DNA of 64,000 nucleotides, from positions 40,350 through 104,349 of the forward strand of contig SYIL01000006.1 of assembly GCA_005798825.1 (NCBI GenBank), read 5' to 3'. This DNA comes from Bacteroidota bacterium (GTDB lineage: Bacteria; Bacteroidota; Bacteroidia; NS11-12g; UBA955). Every line of letters starts with the position of its first letter. Within the stretch, counting starts at the first letter, position 1. The position numbers were made by a program, and so were the translations under genes. The notes beneath the pieces are model-generated. The model was not told the DNA's origin. It saw only the letters and a list, made by a program, of their open reading frames with translations, and did not search any database. Below are positions 8,305 through 17,320 of the stretch, one piece after another.

Positions 8305-10271
8305 AAGCTACCAGAAGCTTTTCAATGGTCGGCAATCCCAATTGCGGAAAATCTAATCTTTTCAATCGCCTTACAGGGCTAACCCAGAAAATCAGTAATT
8401 TGCCGGGTACAACGGTTGAAGCCTGCTCGGGCAGCTTCAGTATCGATAAAGAAAAGTATTCCATTCAAGACCTCCCTGGTATTTACAGTTTATTTACAAA
8501 AACAGAAGATGAGCGTCTGGTAGTTGAGCACCTTATAGGAAAGGGAGCAAATAAGCCCGATGCGATCCTATTTGTCATTGATGCTTCCAATTTGCGTCGA
8601 AATCTATTGCTGTTTTCGCAAGTTGCTGAATTGGGTATCCCGACAGCCTGCGTGCTCACAATGGAAGATACGGCTATTCGTCGTGGGATTGAAATTACAT
8701 TACCCGAACTAGAGATGGCATTGGGAGTACCCTGCGTGTTTTTCAATCCGCGAAAAGAAAAAAATACTGATACAGTTCGAGCAATACTGAAAAAACCGCG
8801 TACCCCTAAATTATTTGGAAGCACTACCGACCTTTTAAATCGGCTTTTACTGTATAGCAAAGGCAAAACAGTTGCTGGATTGTCTGAAGAAACATTGCGT
8901 CGATACATCGATATTGAAAAAATTATCAAACAAACCACCCTAAAACATCCCGTGGGTGTAAAAAGTTTAACCCTAAAAATTGATCGCTGGGTTACCCATA
9001 AAATTGGAGGATATGCAATTTTTGGAATGATAATGATGGCACTTTTCCAGGGAGTATTTAGTTTGGCAACCAAACCAATGGAATGGATTACGAATTGTTT
9101 TCATTGGATTTCTGGAGGAATTGAAGATATTTTACCTGCTGGAATGGTTTCCAACTTCATAACCCATGGTTTGCTTGGTGGATTAGAAGGTGTTTTGGTA
9201 TTTGTCCCCCAAATTTTTATTTTGTTTTTCCTAATCGGCCTACTAGAAGATACAGGATATATGGTGCGTGCAAGCTTTATTACAGATAGATTAATGCAAA
9301 AAGTAGGTCTAAATGGCCGCAGCATTATTCCGATGGTTGGTGGATTTGCCTGTGCAATTCCCAGCATTATGGCTACCCGAAATATAAAAAGCAAAAGCGA
9401 ACGCTTGGCGACCATGCTTATTATACCGCTGATGAGTTGCAGCGCACGCTTACCAGTATATGTATTATTGGTTTCTGTAGCCATTCCATTCAAACAATTT
9501 TGGGGACCCTTCCATGCCCAATCATTGGTTATTACGAGTGCCTATATGTCGGGTATCACCCTGGCGTTATTGCTGGCTCTTGCATTTCGATTGTTTAAAA
9601 GAAAACAAACCCAATCAGAGTTTATATTGGAACTTCCAACATACCAAAAACCCCGCCTTCAAACTGTATTTCATCAAGCATGGCTTAAATGTGTTTCTTT
9701 CATATCCGAGGCGGGAAAAGTAATTATTGTCATTTCTATGATTCTCTGGTTTCTGTCTAATTTTGGACCATCCGAATCGATGAAACGGGCCAAAGACGAG
9801 GGTTATATTTTATCACAATTAGATTCAAACCACGCATCGGAAATTTGCACAAATCTCAGATTAGAGGCAAGTTATGCTGGCCATCTTGGAAAGTTTATGG
9901 AACCGGCCATTGAGCCCCTCGGTTACGATTGGAAAACCGGTATTGCATTGATTACCTCCTTTGCTGCCCGTGAGGTATTTGTGGGAACAATGGCTACCCT
10001 ATTTCAATCAGACAAAGACAAACCATCGGGAATAATAGAAAAAATGCAAGCGGAAAAAAATCCCAGTACTGGAAAACCAATCTATGGACTACCGTATGCC
10101 CTGAGTTTGATTATCTTCTATGCCTTTGCGCTGCAATGCATGAGTACAATGGCTGTTATTAAAAGAGAGACTGCCTCTTGGAAATGGCCTATCGTGTTAT
10201 TTTTTGCTTATGGATTGATCGCATATCTCGGCGCTTATTTCGTATATCAACTGTCAACCCTAATTCCATAA
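8301..10271 (+). CDS. feoB: Ferrous iron transporter B
   Basis: FeoB moves Fe2+ across the inner membrane and couples to an N-terminal GTPase. G1 is GNPNCGKS (residues 11-18), G2 Thr lies in LPGTT (about 37-38), G3 is DLPG (57-60), and G4 is TMED (120-123) in place of the usual NxxD; Thr is an accepted variant at this place in GTPases. The membrane half contains the paired gate regions, including GFACAIPSIMATRN and LMSCSARLPVY with its conserved cysteines. At 656 residues it is shorter than the E. coli protein, which is common outside the gammaproteobacteria. No feoC follows. Confidence 0.96.
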   Translation: MKATRSFSMVGNPNCGKSNLFNRLTGLTQKISNLPGTTVEACSGSFSIDKEKYSIQDLPGIYSLFTKTEDERLVVEHLIGKGANKPDAILFVIDASNLRRNLLLFSQVAELGIPTACVLTMEDTAIRRGIEITLPELEMALGVPCVFFNPRKEKNTDTVRAILKKPRTPKLFGSTTDLLNRLLLYSKGKTVAGLSEETLRRYIDIEKIIKQTTLKHPVGVKSLTLKIDRWVTHKIGGYAIFGMIMMALFQGVFSLATKPMEWITNCFHWISGGIEDILPAGMVSNFITHGLLGGLEGVLVFVPQIFILFFLIGLLEDTGYMVRASFITDRLMQKVGLNGRSIIPMVGGFACAIPSIMATRNIKSKSERLATMLIIPLMSCSARLPVYVLLVSVAIPFKQFWGPFHAQSLVITSAYMSGITLALLLALAFRLFKRKQTQSEFILELPTYQKPRLQTVFHQAWLKCVSFISEAGKVIIVISMILWFLSNFGPSESMKRAKDEGYILSQLDSNHASEICTNLRLEASYAGHLGKFMEPAIEPLGYDWKTGIALITSFAAREVFVGTMATLFQSDKDKPSGIIEKMQAEKNPSTGKPIYGLPYALSLIIFYAFALQCMSTMAVIKRETASWKWPIVLFFAYGLIAYLGAYFVYQLSTLIP

Positions 10272-10301
10272 AGACACCAAAAACTTTTCGATTTTATTCC
10301 G

Positions 10302-10309
10302 TATTTTTG
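10302..10309 (+). promoter_or_regulatory. Promoter -7 box for rpoD
   Basis: TATTTTTG matches TAnnTTTG, 53 bases before the rpoD start codon. No TTG was seen at the ideal -33 distance. Confidence 0.45.
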
Positions 10310-10362
10310 CATGATTGTATATTAGGCTGTACAAACCCTTTTAAAAAAATCAATTTTACTAC

Positions 10363-11226
10363 ATGAGGCAACTAAAAATTTCAAAACAATTTACCAATCG
10401 CGAAAACAAATCATTAGACAAATACCTTAATGAAATTTCCAAAGTGCCAATGATTGTTGCACAAGAGGAAGTAGAATTGGCTCGTAGAATTAGAGAGGGT
10501 GATCAAGCAGCGTTGGAAAAATTGGTAAATTCCAACTTGAGATTTGTCGTTTCTGTATCAAAACAATATCAAAATCAAGGTCTAACATTGGGTGATTTGA
10601 TTAATGAAGGCAATATGGGTTTAATCAAAGCCGCCAAACGTTTTGATGAAACACGCGGTTTTAAATTTATTTCCTATGCGGTTTGGTGGATTCGCCAAAG
10701 TATTCTTCAAGCCCTGGCTGATCAAAGTCGTATCGTTCGATTGCCCTTAAATAAAGTGGGTAGTCTTGGGAGAATCACCCAAGCCTCAGCCCGATTGGAG
10801 CAAAAATTTGAACGTGAACCCACTCCCCACGAAATTGCCGAGTCATTGGAAATTTCCATATCAGAAGTTGAAAATGCCCTTCGTTCTAGTGGAAGACATC
10901 TGAGTATCGATGCTCCATTGGCTGAAGGAGAAGACAATACATTGTTGGGTGTAATCAATCAAAACGATGAGCCCCATCCCGACGCCCCGCTGTTGAATGA
11001 GTCCTTGCAAAATGAAATAACCAGGGTAATTTCTACCTTAAGTGATAAAGAAAGGGATGTTTTGAAATACTATTTTGGGTTGGACGGAAATGCAGCGCAT
11101 ACACTCGAAGATATTTCTGAAAAAGTGGGATTAACCCGCGAACGTGTTCGCCAAATTAAGGAAAAAGCTTTACGCAGATTGCGCAAATCAAGCAAAAGCA
11201 AAATTCTTAAAACCTATTTGGGGTAA
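10363..11226 (+). CDS. rpoD: Primary RNA polymerase sigma factor
   Basis: This is the housekeeping sigma-70 factor. At 287 residues it has the short Bacteroidota form without region 1.1. Region 1.2 begins [13 protein letters not shown], region 2 contains the -10 recognition and melting segment ([15 protein letters not shown]), region 3 follows, and region 4 ends with the helix-turn-helix [19 protein letters not shown]. It is expected to recognise the TTG/TAnnTTTG promoters seen through this window. It is a single-gene unit with its own -7 box upstream and a hairpin terminator candidate directly after the stop codon. Confidence 0.96.
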   Translation: MRQLKISKQFTNRENKSLDKYLNEISKVPMIVAQEEVELARRIREGDQAALEKLVNSNLRFVVSVSKQYQNQGLTLGDLINEGNMGLIKAAKRFDETRGFKFISYAVWWIRQSILQALADQSRIVRLPLNKVGSLGRITQASARLEQKFEREPTPHEIAESLEISISEVENALRSSGRHLSIDAPLAEGEDNTLLGVINQNDEPHPDAPLLNESLQNEITRVISTLSDKERDVLKYYFGLDGNAAHTLEDISEKVGLTRERVRQIKEKALRRLRKSSKSKILKTYLG

Positions 11227-11233
11227 TTCCAAG

Positions 11234-11255
11234 ACTCCATTTGATGGGAGTTTTT
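11234..11255 (+). terminator. Probable intrinsic terminator after rpoD
   Basis: ACTCC (11234-11238) can pair with GGAGT (11247-11251), followed by a short T-run. It starts eight bases after the rpoD stop. The stem is only five pairs, so strength is doubtful. Confidence 0.5.
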
Positions 11256-11420
11256 GCCAGCCAGAGGCAGCGATATATTGGCATCGTGCATTGAACCTAG
11301 GCGTAAAATCCCAGCCATTTCAATAAGTTTACCAATAATTATTGCTTGTTTTTATGGAAACAAACCCATTTAAACAAAGAGAGGAAACTCTATTTGAGGG
11401 AATCGTACAACATTCTGTAC

Positions 11421-14400
11421 TTAACGCAACACGGTTACAGTGCCCTTAAATACATTCATCTTTCCATCAATATAACGGAATGAAACTGCATAGGCATATG
11501 AACCTTCCAATACAGGTTTTCCGAGCTTGTCAAGGCCTTTCCAACCCATGGCTGGATCAGTAGTGGAAAACAATATTTCACCCCATCGATTGAGTATTGT
11601 CATCCGGTATTTGGATATTCCAAAGGATTGGTAGGGTTTGAATTCTTCGTTAAGGCCATCAATATTGGGAGAAAATGCATTGGGAAGCCACCACAATAAT
11701 TCTGGCTTCAAGAAAATATTCTTTTCAATGGTATCACTACAACCTGAATTATTGGTTGCCTCAAGTCGAACTTTAAAATCACCAGTACCGGAAAAAGTCA
11801 TAAAAAAGGGTAACCCAGAGGTAGATGTTTGGTTGTCTTGAAATAGCCAATTGTAAGCATCTGTATTTTTTCCTGTGAATGTAAATTTCCAATCCGTTTC
11901 TAATCCCCGTGATAACAAATACTCGAAATCAAAATCTGCAATGGGTTTGGGGGAAACCAGAATAGATAATTGGGGAGATTTGGTTCCACAGCCTTTATTT
12001 GAAATAGCCTGCAATACAACATTGTAATTTCCCTCTTTCGAATATGCATGCATTGGGTTGGCGGTATTTGCGGTAAATCCGTCACCAAAGTTCCAATCGT
12101 AGGAGACTATAGTACCTCTATTAATTTTGGCAATAGACGAGAATTGAATGGGTATTTCTGCACATGCATTTTTACCCGAAATACTCAAGCTAGGATGCTC
12201 ATTTACACGCAATAATAGTGTTTTTTCAGTTCCGCATCCTTTGTCAGAAAGGGCTTTCAGTGTTATGGAATAATTGCCTGTATCTGGAAATGTTTGGGAA
12301 GGAATAGTCTTAATGCTAGACAAAATTGCTTTGTTAAGCAACCAAGCATACGCCACTCCAGAAGCGGAATTCTCGGAAGTGGTATTCGTGAATGTGAACG
12401 CATTTCCAATTAAACATTGCTCAGGATTGTTGACTGTAAAATTTGATTTGGGAAAGGGCCATACATTCACCGATTTAGTCAAAGAATCGCGACAACCTGA
12501 AGAAGAAGAAAGAACCAATTTTACATCGTATTTACCGGGGTTTAGATATTCTTTATTGGTGACATTTTTGGTTGTTTCAAAAGTCCCATCCGCCAGAGTC
12601 CACCTGCTTGTATAGCTAGATCCGAATACTGTATTGTCGGTAAAAGTAAATTTGTGGCCCGTCAAGCAAGCTGTATCCTTGCTGGTTGTAAACGAAGTTT
12701 TTGGGGTTTCAACAACAGAAACAACAACGGAAACCGAATCATAACAACCCGATTCTGTTTCAATCGAGTGAAATACCCGATACTTTCCGACTGCACCAAA
12801 CGTATGAGAAAATGAATCCAATGTACTGGATTTGCCATCCGAAATTTTCCAACTATGGGTTACATTGCTTCCACCCGTCCATGGAAATTTTTGTTTAAAT
12901 ATAAATTTATTCCCGACCAAACACTGAGATGCCGAGCTTGAAATATCGGCTTTTGGCATAACGAATATTTCTATGTTTCGCTGGAATGAATCTTTACATC
13001 CATCCGTGGTAGTTGCTATAATTCTCACCCAATATTTCCCAACTGCAGGGAATGTTTTATTCGGGACAGATTTTGCAAAATTACTGGTTCCATCTTGATA
13101 TTTCCAATCGGATCGTGGATTGAGTTTTGCATTCGTTGGCACTTTGCTTGCGTCTTCAAAGGAAAAGAAATGGTTAAAATAACAAGCATTAGAATCGGTC
13201 ACAATAAAATTCGCTTTGGGTTCGGGTGCAACAAATACTTTGGCTGTGTCAATATCGGTGCAACCAAAATCTGATGTATTTTTTAAGATGACAAGGTACC
13301 AACCTGTATCGGTAAATTTCACTGATTTTAACATCGATGAGGTAGCGGTCGAATTGATGCCGTATCTCCATTCACTGGTATAAGAACCAGAAACGATGGT
13401 GCTTTTGTCGGTGAAATCAAATTCATTGGCTTTAAAACAAATATTCTTTTTATTTACATCAATCTTGTTGATGGGTGCCGGTCGAACAATAAAGGTAGAG
13501 TCGGCAGTGTCCCTACAACCAAAAGGGGTAATGGTTATCAGTCGAACCGTAAATGTATCAGCAATTTTATAAGTGTAAACAGCCTTATACGGCGCAACTG
13601 TATCGGTTACCCCATTTCCGTATAGCCAAATAGACTTGCCAACCCCTTCATTGCTTTGGGAGGAATCAAACAAGCTTATTTTTTGATTCTGGCAAAAATA
13701 CGCACCTGAACTGGCAATTTTTGCCAAGGGATAAGGATAGACGACCAACATTGTATCTAAGGTATCGGCACAACCCTTTTTGGATTGAACAATGTAACGC
13801 AATTCATTTTTACTGATCGTATCAAATTTGTATCGGAAAGAAACAGAATCGCTATAAAAATAGGTGCCCAGGCCAAACAATCCTTTGTAATTGTCTTTTA
13901 TGCGCCACAATGAAGTTTTTCGGGAATCTTTATTGTACTTGGTTCCATCCCGCATAACAAATTTATTGGTCTTATAACACATGTCGAGTGAATCGAACGA
14001 AATAGCAGCAATTATGGCATCTGCCCTGCGAACTATGGTCGAATCAATGCTAACACAATTGGTAGAAGTATCGGTGATCTTTAACCACACCTTTCCTTCC
14101 TTCACTGCGGTGAAAGTTTTAAGTTTAGTGGAATCATGCCATTTATAAATAAATTTATTCGTGTATGGAGCTGTTATGGTAAGGTTTATGGCAGACGCAC
14201 ATTGGGTTGTGGTATCGGTAAAATATAAGATAGGGCCTTGTTTTACGGTGATAATCTTACTCCTAATGATGGTATCAACTGAACCACATTGAATTTGAAC
14301 AGGTATTTTTACAACCACATAAAAGGTGCCAATTCTTGAAAATTTATGTTTTACCGTTTTGCCTGTATCAATGGCTGAACCATCTCCAAAATTCCATATA

Positions 14401-15938
14401 TACCCTTTGATTTTAGGATTCCCTGCCACCACAGCCTCCAACTTAACATCTTCTCCTGGACATTGCGTCTTGCGGGTTAATTTGATATCATAATTTACAT
14501 TTTCAAACAGTGCGCCTGCCGAATAAGAATAACTCTCATATGGTCCTACACCATAAGCTACAGCCACAAAACCACTATCGCACTCTATTGCATTTGAACT
14601 GGGATTGGCAACAGACACCAAGGCATAAGAATATTTTCCATCACAAGTCACATCTGTAAAACTTGAAGCTGCCATAAATTTACCATTCAGTTTTACCGAA
14701 TTTTTCGCGCCTTTATCAATGAGAATATTCACATAATGTTTATTCATATTGCTCGTCGTTGCCGTACCTACTAAGGTTTTAAGCAAGCGCTGATTTATGT
14801 CAGGCATGATTAAAATAGCGGGATCACCATTGGTACCTCCTAGGCCAGAACAAGCCCCATTTTTCATATATTGAACAACATAAGCTTGCTTGCTGGTTTT
14901 GATGCAAACCGCTTTGGCGGAACCAACATTTTGGTATATCCATTGACCTTTTTTAAGAATGGTGTAGGATAGTGTCCCATCTATATATACATCGGTAGAA
15001 TCATAAGCTGCCACTACCTTATACACATATCCATTTACTTGACCAAAAAATGGCATTAATATATAATTCTTACCCAAAGCCAACGTAGGAATCACTTGCG
15101 TGTACAAGTGATCACGACCATTGAGACCCGATCCACAATTTCCTTTGGTAACGTGGGCTGAACGAGATCCTGAAAAAACATTAATCTTTCCACAACCTTC
15201 TATAACCCGCACACGAGTACCTGTTAAATCACCCTTTAAAGCTCCAGTTGTGCTCCAAGAAGTAGCAGCGGGATCTGTGTTGTTTGATCCATCAGATGAT
15301 TTTGACTGTACTTGGTATACTTGGCCCTTGTTTAAGGTTACGGTATATGCAGTACCTGCCACATTGCCGCCTTTGGTTGTAGCAGTTGGTGTTATCTCGA
15401 CTTTAACATTATTGTCCATGCCAATAACAACAAATTCACTTTCGGAATAATTGGAATTAATTGTTGCATTCGGAGGGAAACTACACACAAAAAATTCTGG
15501 CGATGGGGGAATGCTTTCATAAGGCATTACAAATGTTGCATCAGAACGATTATATTCCAAATTCATGCAATACACATTTATCAAATCTTTTGCGACTATG
15601 CGCAACCCTTTTTTACTATTGACGTCTGATGAACCGAACTCAGACCCCAATGGATAATAATAGGTTTTATCAACTTCAATACGATTAACCCTGCCAGCCG
15701 TAATTTTTACAGTTTGATTCGAGCCAGCAACTCGGGGATTGTCTAATACAAGGGAGGTATTCACTTCTGAGGTAACAAAAATGAGTAAGGTATCAGGCAA
15801 AGAGCCTGTTCGGACTTCCATCTGCATGAAACTCATATAAAAAGTTTTTCCAGAGGAAGAAATTTGAGCACCGACATGGGCCGGAAATAGAAAAAGGTAT
15901 ATTGTTAAACTTGCTACTATTCGGTAAAAAAATTTCAT
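11421..15938 (-). CDS. Giant PKD-repeat surface protein, T9SS type B cargo
   Basis: This exported protein is about 1505 residues. The start at 15938 gives a classical signal peptide (MKFFYRIVASLTIYLF, cleavage near HVGA/Q); the frame is open to an ATG at 15983. The N-terminal third resembles the IgGFc-binding-protein N-terminal domain (FVVIGMDNNVKVEITPTA, then VRVIEGCGKINVFSGS). Numerous PKD-type beta domains follow, with recurring WxFGDG or related motifs and turns such as FPAVGKYWVRI, separated by short spacers. The C-terminus is the gliding-motility-associated (CHU_C) sorting domain: FSPNIDGLNEEF, FGISKYRMTILNRWGEILF and GSYAYAVSFRYIDG. It is likely delivered by T9SS to the cell surface or medium for adhesion or matrix binding; the ligand is unknown. 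Confidence 0.88.
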   Translation of the reverse strand: MKFFYRIVASLTIYLFLFPAHVGAQISSSGKTFYMSFMQMEVRTGSLPDTLLIFVTSEVNTSLVLDNPRVAGSNQTVKITAGRVNRIEVDKTYYYPLGSEFGSSDVNSKKGLRIVAKDLINVYCMNLEYNRSDATFVMPYESIPPSPEFFVCSFPPNATINSNYSESEFVVIGMDNNVKVEITPTATTKGGNVAGTAYTVTLNKGQVYQVQSKSSDGSNNTDPAATSWSTTGALKGDLTGTRVRVIEGCGKINVFSGSRSAHVTKGNCGSGLNGRDHLYTQVIPTLALGKNYILMPFFGQVNGYVYKVVAAYDSTDVYIDGTLSYTILKKGQWIYQNVGSAKAVCIKTSKQAYVVQYMKNGACSGLGGTNGDPAILIMPDINQRLLKTLVGTATTSNMNKHYVNILIDKGAKNSVKLNGKFMAASSFTDVTCDGKYSYALVSVANPSSNAIECDSGFVAVAYGVGPYESYSYSAGALFENVNYDIKLTRKTQCPGEDVKLEAVVAGNPKIKGYIWNFGDGSAIDTGKTVKHKFSRIGTFYVVVKIPVQIQCGSVDTIIRSKIITVKQGPILYFTDTTTQCASAINLTITAPYTNKFIYKWHDSTKLKTFTAVKEGKVWLKITDTSTNCVSIDSTIVRRADAIIAAISFDSLDMCYKTNKFVMRDGTKYNKDSRKTSLWRIKDNYKGLFGLGTYFYSDSVSFRYKFDTISKNELRYIVQSKKGCADTLDTMLVVYPYPLAKIASSGAYFCQNQKISLFDSSQSNEGVGKSIWLYGNGVTDTVAPYKAVYTYKIADTFTVRLITITPFGCRDTADSTFIVRPAPINKIDVNKKNICFKANEFDFTDKSTIVSGSYTSEWRYGINSTATSSMLKSVKFTDTGWYLVILKNTSDFGCTDIDTAKVFVAPEPKANFIVTDSNACYFNHFFSFEDASKVPTNAKLNPRSDWKYQDGTSNFAKSVPNKTFPAVGKYWVRIIATTTDGCKDSFQRNIEIFVMPKADISSSASQCLVGNKFIFKQKFPWTGGSNVTHSWKISDGKSSTLDSFSHTFGAVGKYRVFHSIETESGCYDSVSVVVSVVETPKTSFTTSKDTACLTGHKFTFTDNTVFGSSYTSRWTLADGTFETTKNVTNKEYLNPGKYDVKLVLSSSSGCRDSLTKSVNVWPFPKSNFTVNNPEQCLIGNAFTFTNTTSENSASGVAYAWLLNKAILSSIKTIPSQTFPDTGNYSITLKALSDKGCGTEKTLLLRVNEHPSLSISGKNACAEIPIQFSSIAKINRGTIVSYDWNFGDGFTANTANPMHAYSKEGNYNVVLQAISNKGCGTKSPQLSILVSPKPIADFDFEYLLSRGLETDWKFTFTGKNTDAYNWLFQDNQTSTSGLPFFMTFSGTGDFKVRLEATNNSGCSDTIEKNIFLKPELLWWLPNAFSPNIDGLNEEFKPYQSFGISKYRMTILNRWGEILFSTTDPAMGWKGLDKLGKPVLEGSYAYAVSFRYIDGKMNVFKGTVTVLR

Positions 15939-16099
15939 TCCAATTTTTTTTAGGCAAAACTGTTTTGGTTCACGAATTTTCATGTTAATTTTAAATCAAT
16001 ACAAATGTATAAATTACATACATAAAATTAGACATTGCTTAGACTCTTAAATTGCTTAAAACGTTGTATCAATTTTATTTTGTAATTCTGAACAAAACA

Positions 16100-17290
16100 T
16101 CAAAAAGAAATAACGCCACTAAATACGATTTCCCCCTCAAGATATAGCGCTATAAACTGACCTGGGCTTACCGATTTTTGGGGTTCTTGAAAAAGAATAT
16201 TATATCCATTTTGAGATTTCAATACCTGACAAAAAAATAACTCCTGGCGATACCGGAATCTCCCCTGGACATTATCTGAATCCAGTACTCTCTGGGTTAC
16301 ACTGGGTCTAAGCCAATGCGCCTCTTTATCATCGACAAACAAACCGGCAGAATACAAGCCAAGGTGATCTTCCCCTTGTCCGACAAAAATGAGATTTTTC
16401 TCTACATCTGTATGAATTATAAATAAAGGCTGGGGTTTTCCACCTATGTTAAGTCCTTTTCGCTGGCCGCGGGTAAAATAATATGCTCCCTGGTGGCGAG
16501 AAATACACTGCCCATCTGTTGCATCAAATTTTGCATGCCACAAGTCTTTATCTTTGAGTCCATTTCTTGATTTTACATTCTGCCAATGTGTTTTGACTGC
16601 CGAAGATTCATTATCAATTTCAATTACATCACCTTCTTTTACTTGCAATTGTTGTTGCAAAAATTCGGGAAGTCGAACATGTCCGATAAAACATAATCCC
16701 TGGCTATCCTTTTTTGAAGCTGTCGCCAATGCCGTTTTTTCGGCCAATTCCCTCACCGCAGATTTTTGCATTTCTCCGATGGGAAAAAGTGCTTTAGACA
16801 ATTGAGATTGATTCAATTGACATAAAAAATAACTTTGGTCTTTGTTGAGGTCTTTGCCCATCAACAATCGAAATTCTTCATTTCCATTGACCCATACCGA
16901 TTCTTTTCGCGCATAATGGCCTGTTGCTACAAAATCTGCTCCAAGCTTAAGGGCTTCTTCCAAAAAAATCGAAAATTTGATTTCTCTATTGCATAAAATA
17001 TCTGGGTTGGGTGTTCTGCCTTTGCCGTATTCATCAAACATATAGTCAATGATACGCGTTTTATATACTTCACTTAAATCAAGAATCTGAAAGGGAATTC
17101 CAAGATGTTCAGCAACCAACATAGCGTCTCGACTGTCTTCAATCCATGGACATTCATCTTCCAAGGTGACGCTCGCATCATTCCAATTGCGCATAAATAA
17201 GCCAATCACATCATGTCCCTGTTGCAGTAAAACCAATGCAGCAACTGAGCTATCCACTCCGCCACTCATACCCACAACAATTTTTGCCAT
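16100..17290 (-). CDS. mnmA: tRNA 2-thiouridine(34) synthase
   Basis: This ATP-dependent enzyme thiolates U34 of Lys, Glu and Gln tRNAs. The PP-loop SGGVDS occupies residues 9-14. The two catalytic cysteines are C100 (NPDILC) and C200 (GLCFIG), and the tRNA-recognition region and C-terminal beta-barrel (SPGQFIALY near the end) are present. The 396-residue length is slightly above the usual 360-370. The gene lies 30 bases downstream of the VWA-type gene on the same strand and may be co-transcribed with it. Confidence 0.96.
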   Translation of the reverse strand: MAKIVVGMSGGVDSSVAALVLLQQGHDVIGLFMRNWNDASVTLEDECPWIEDSRDAMLVAEHLGIPFQILDLSEVYKTRIIDYMFDEYGKGRTPNPDILCNREIKFSIFLEEALKLGADFVATGHYARKESVWVNGNEEFRLLMGKDLNKDQSYFLCQLNQSQLSKALFPIGEMQKSAVRELAEKTALATASKKDSQGLCFIGHVRLPEFLQQQLQVKEGDVIEIDNESSAVKTHWQNVKSRNGLKDKDLWHAKFDATDGQCISRHQGAYYFTRGQRKGLNIGGKPQPLFIIHTDVEKNLIFVGQGEDHLGLYSAGLFVDDKEAHWLRPSVTQRVLDSDNVQGRFRYRQELFFCQVLKSQNGYNILFQEPQKSVSPGQFIALYLEGEIVFSGVISF

Positions 17291-17320
17291 TGAGCAAAGT
17301 TCGGAATAGTTTTCCGATAA

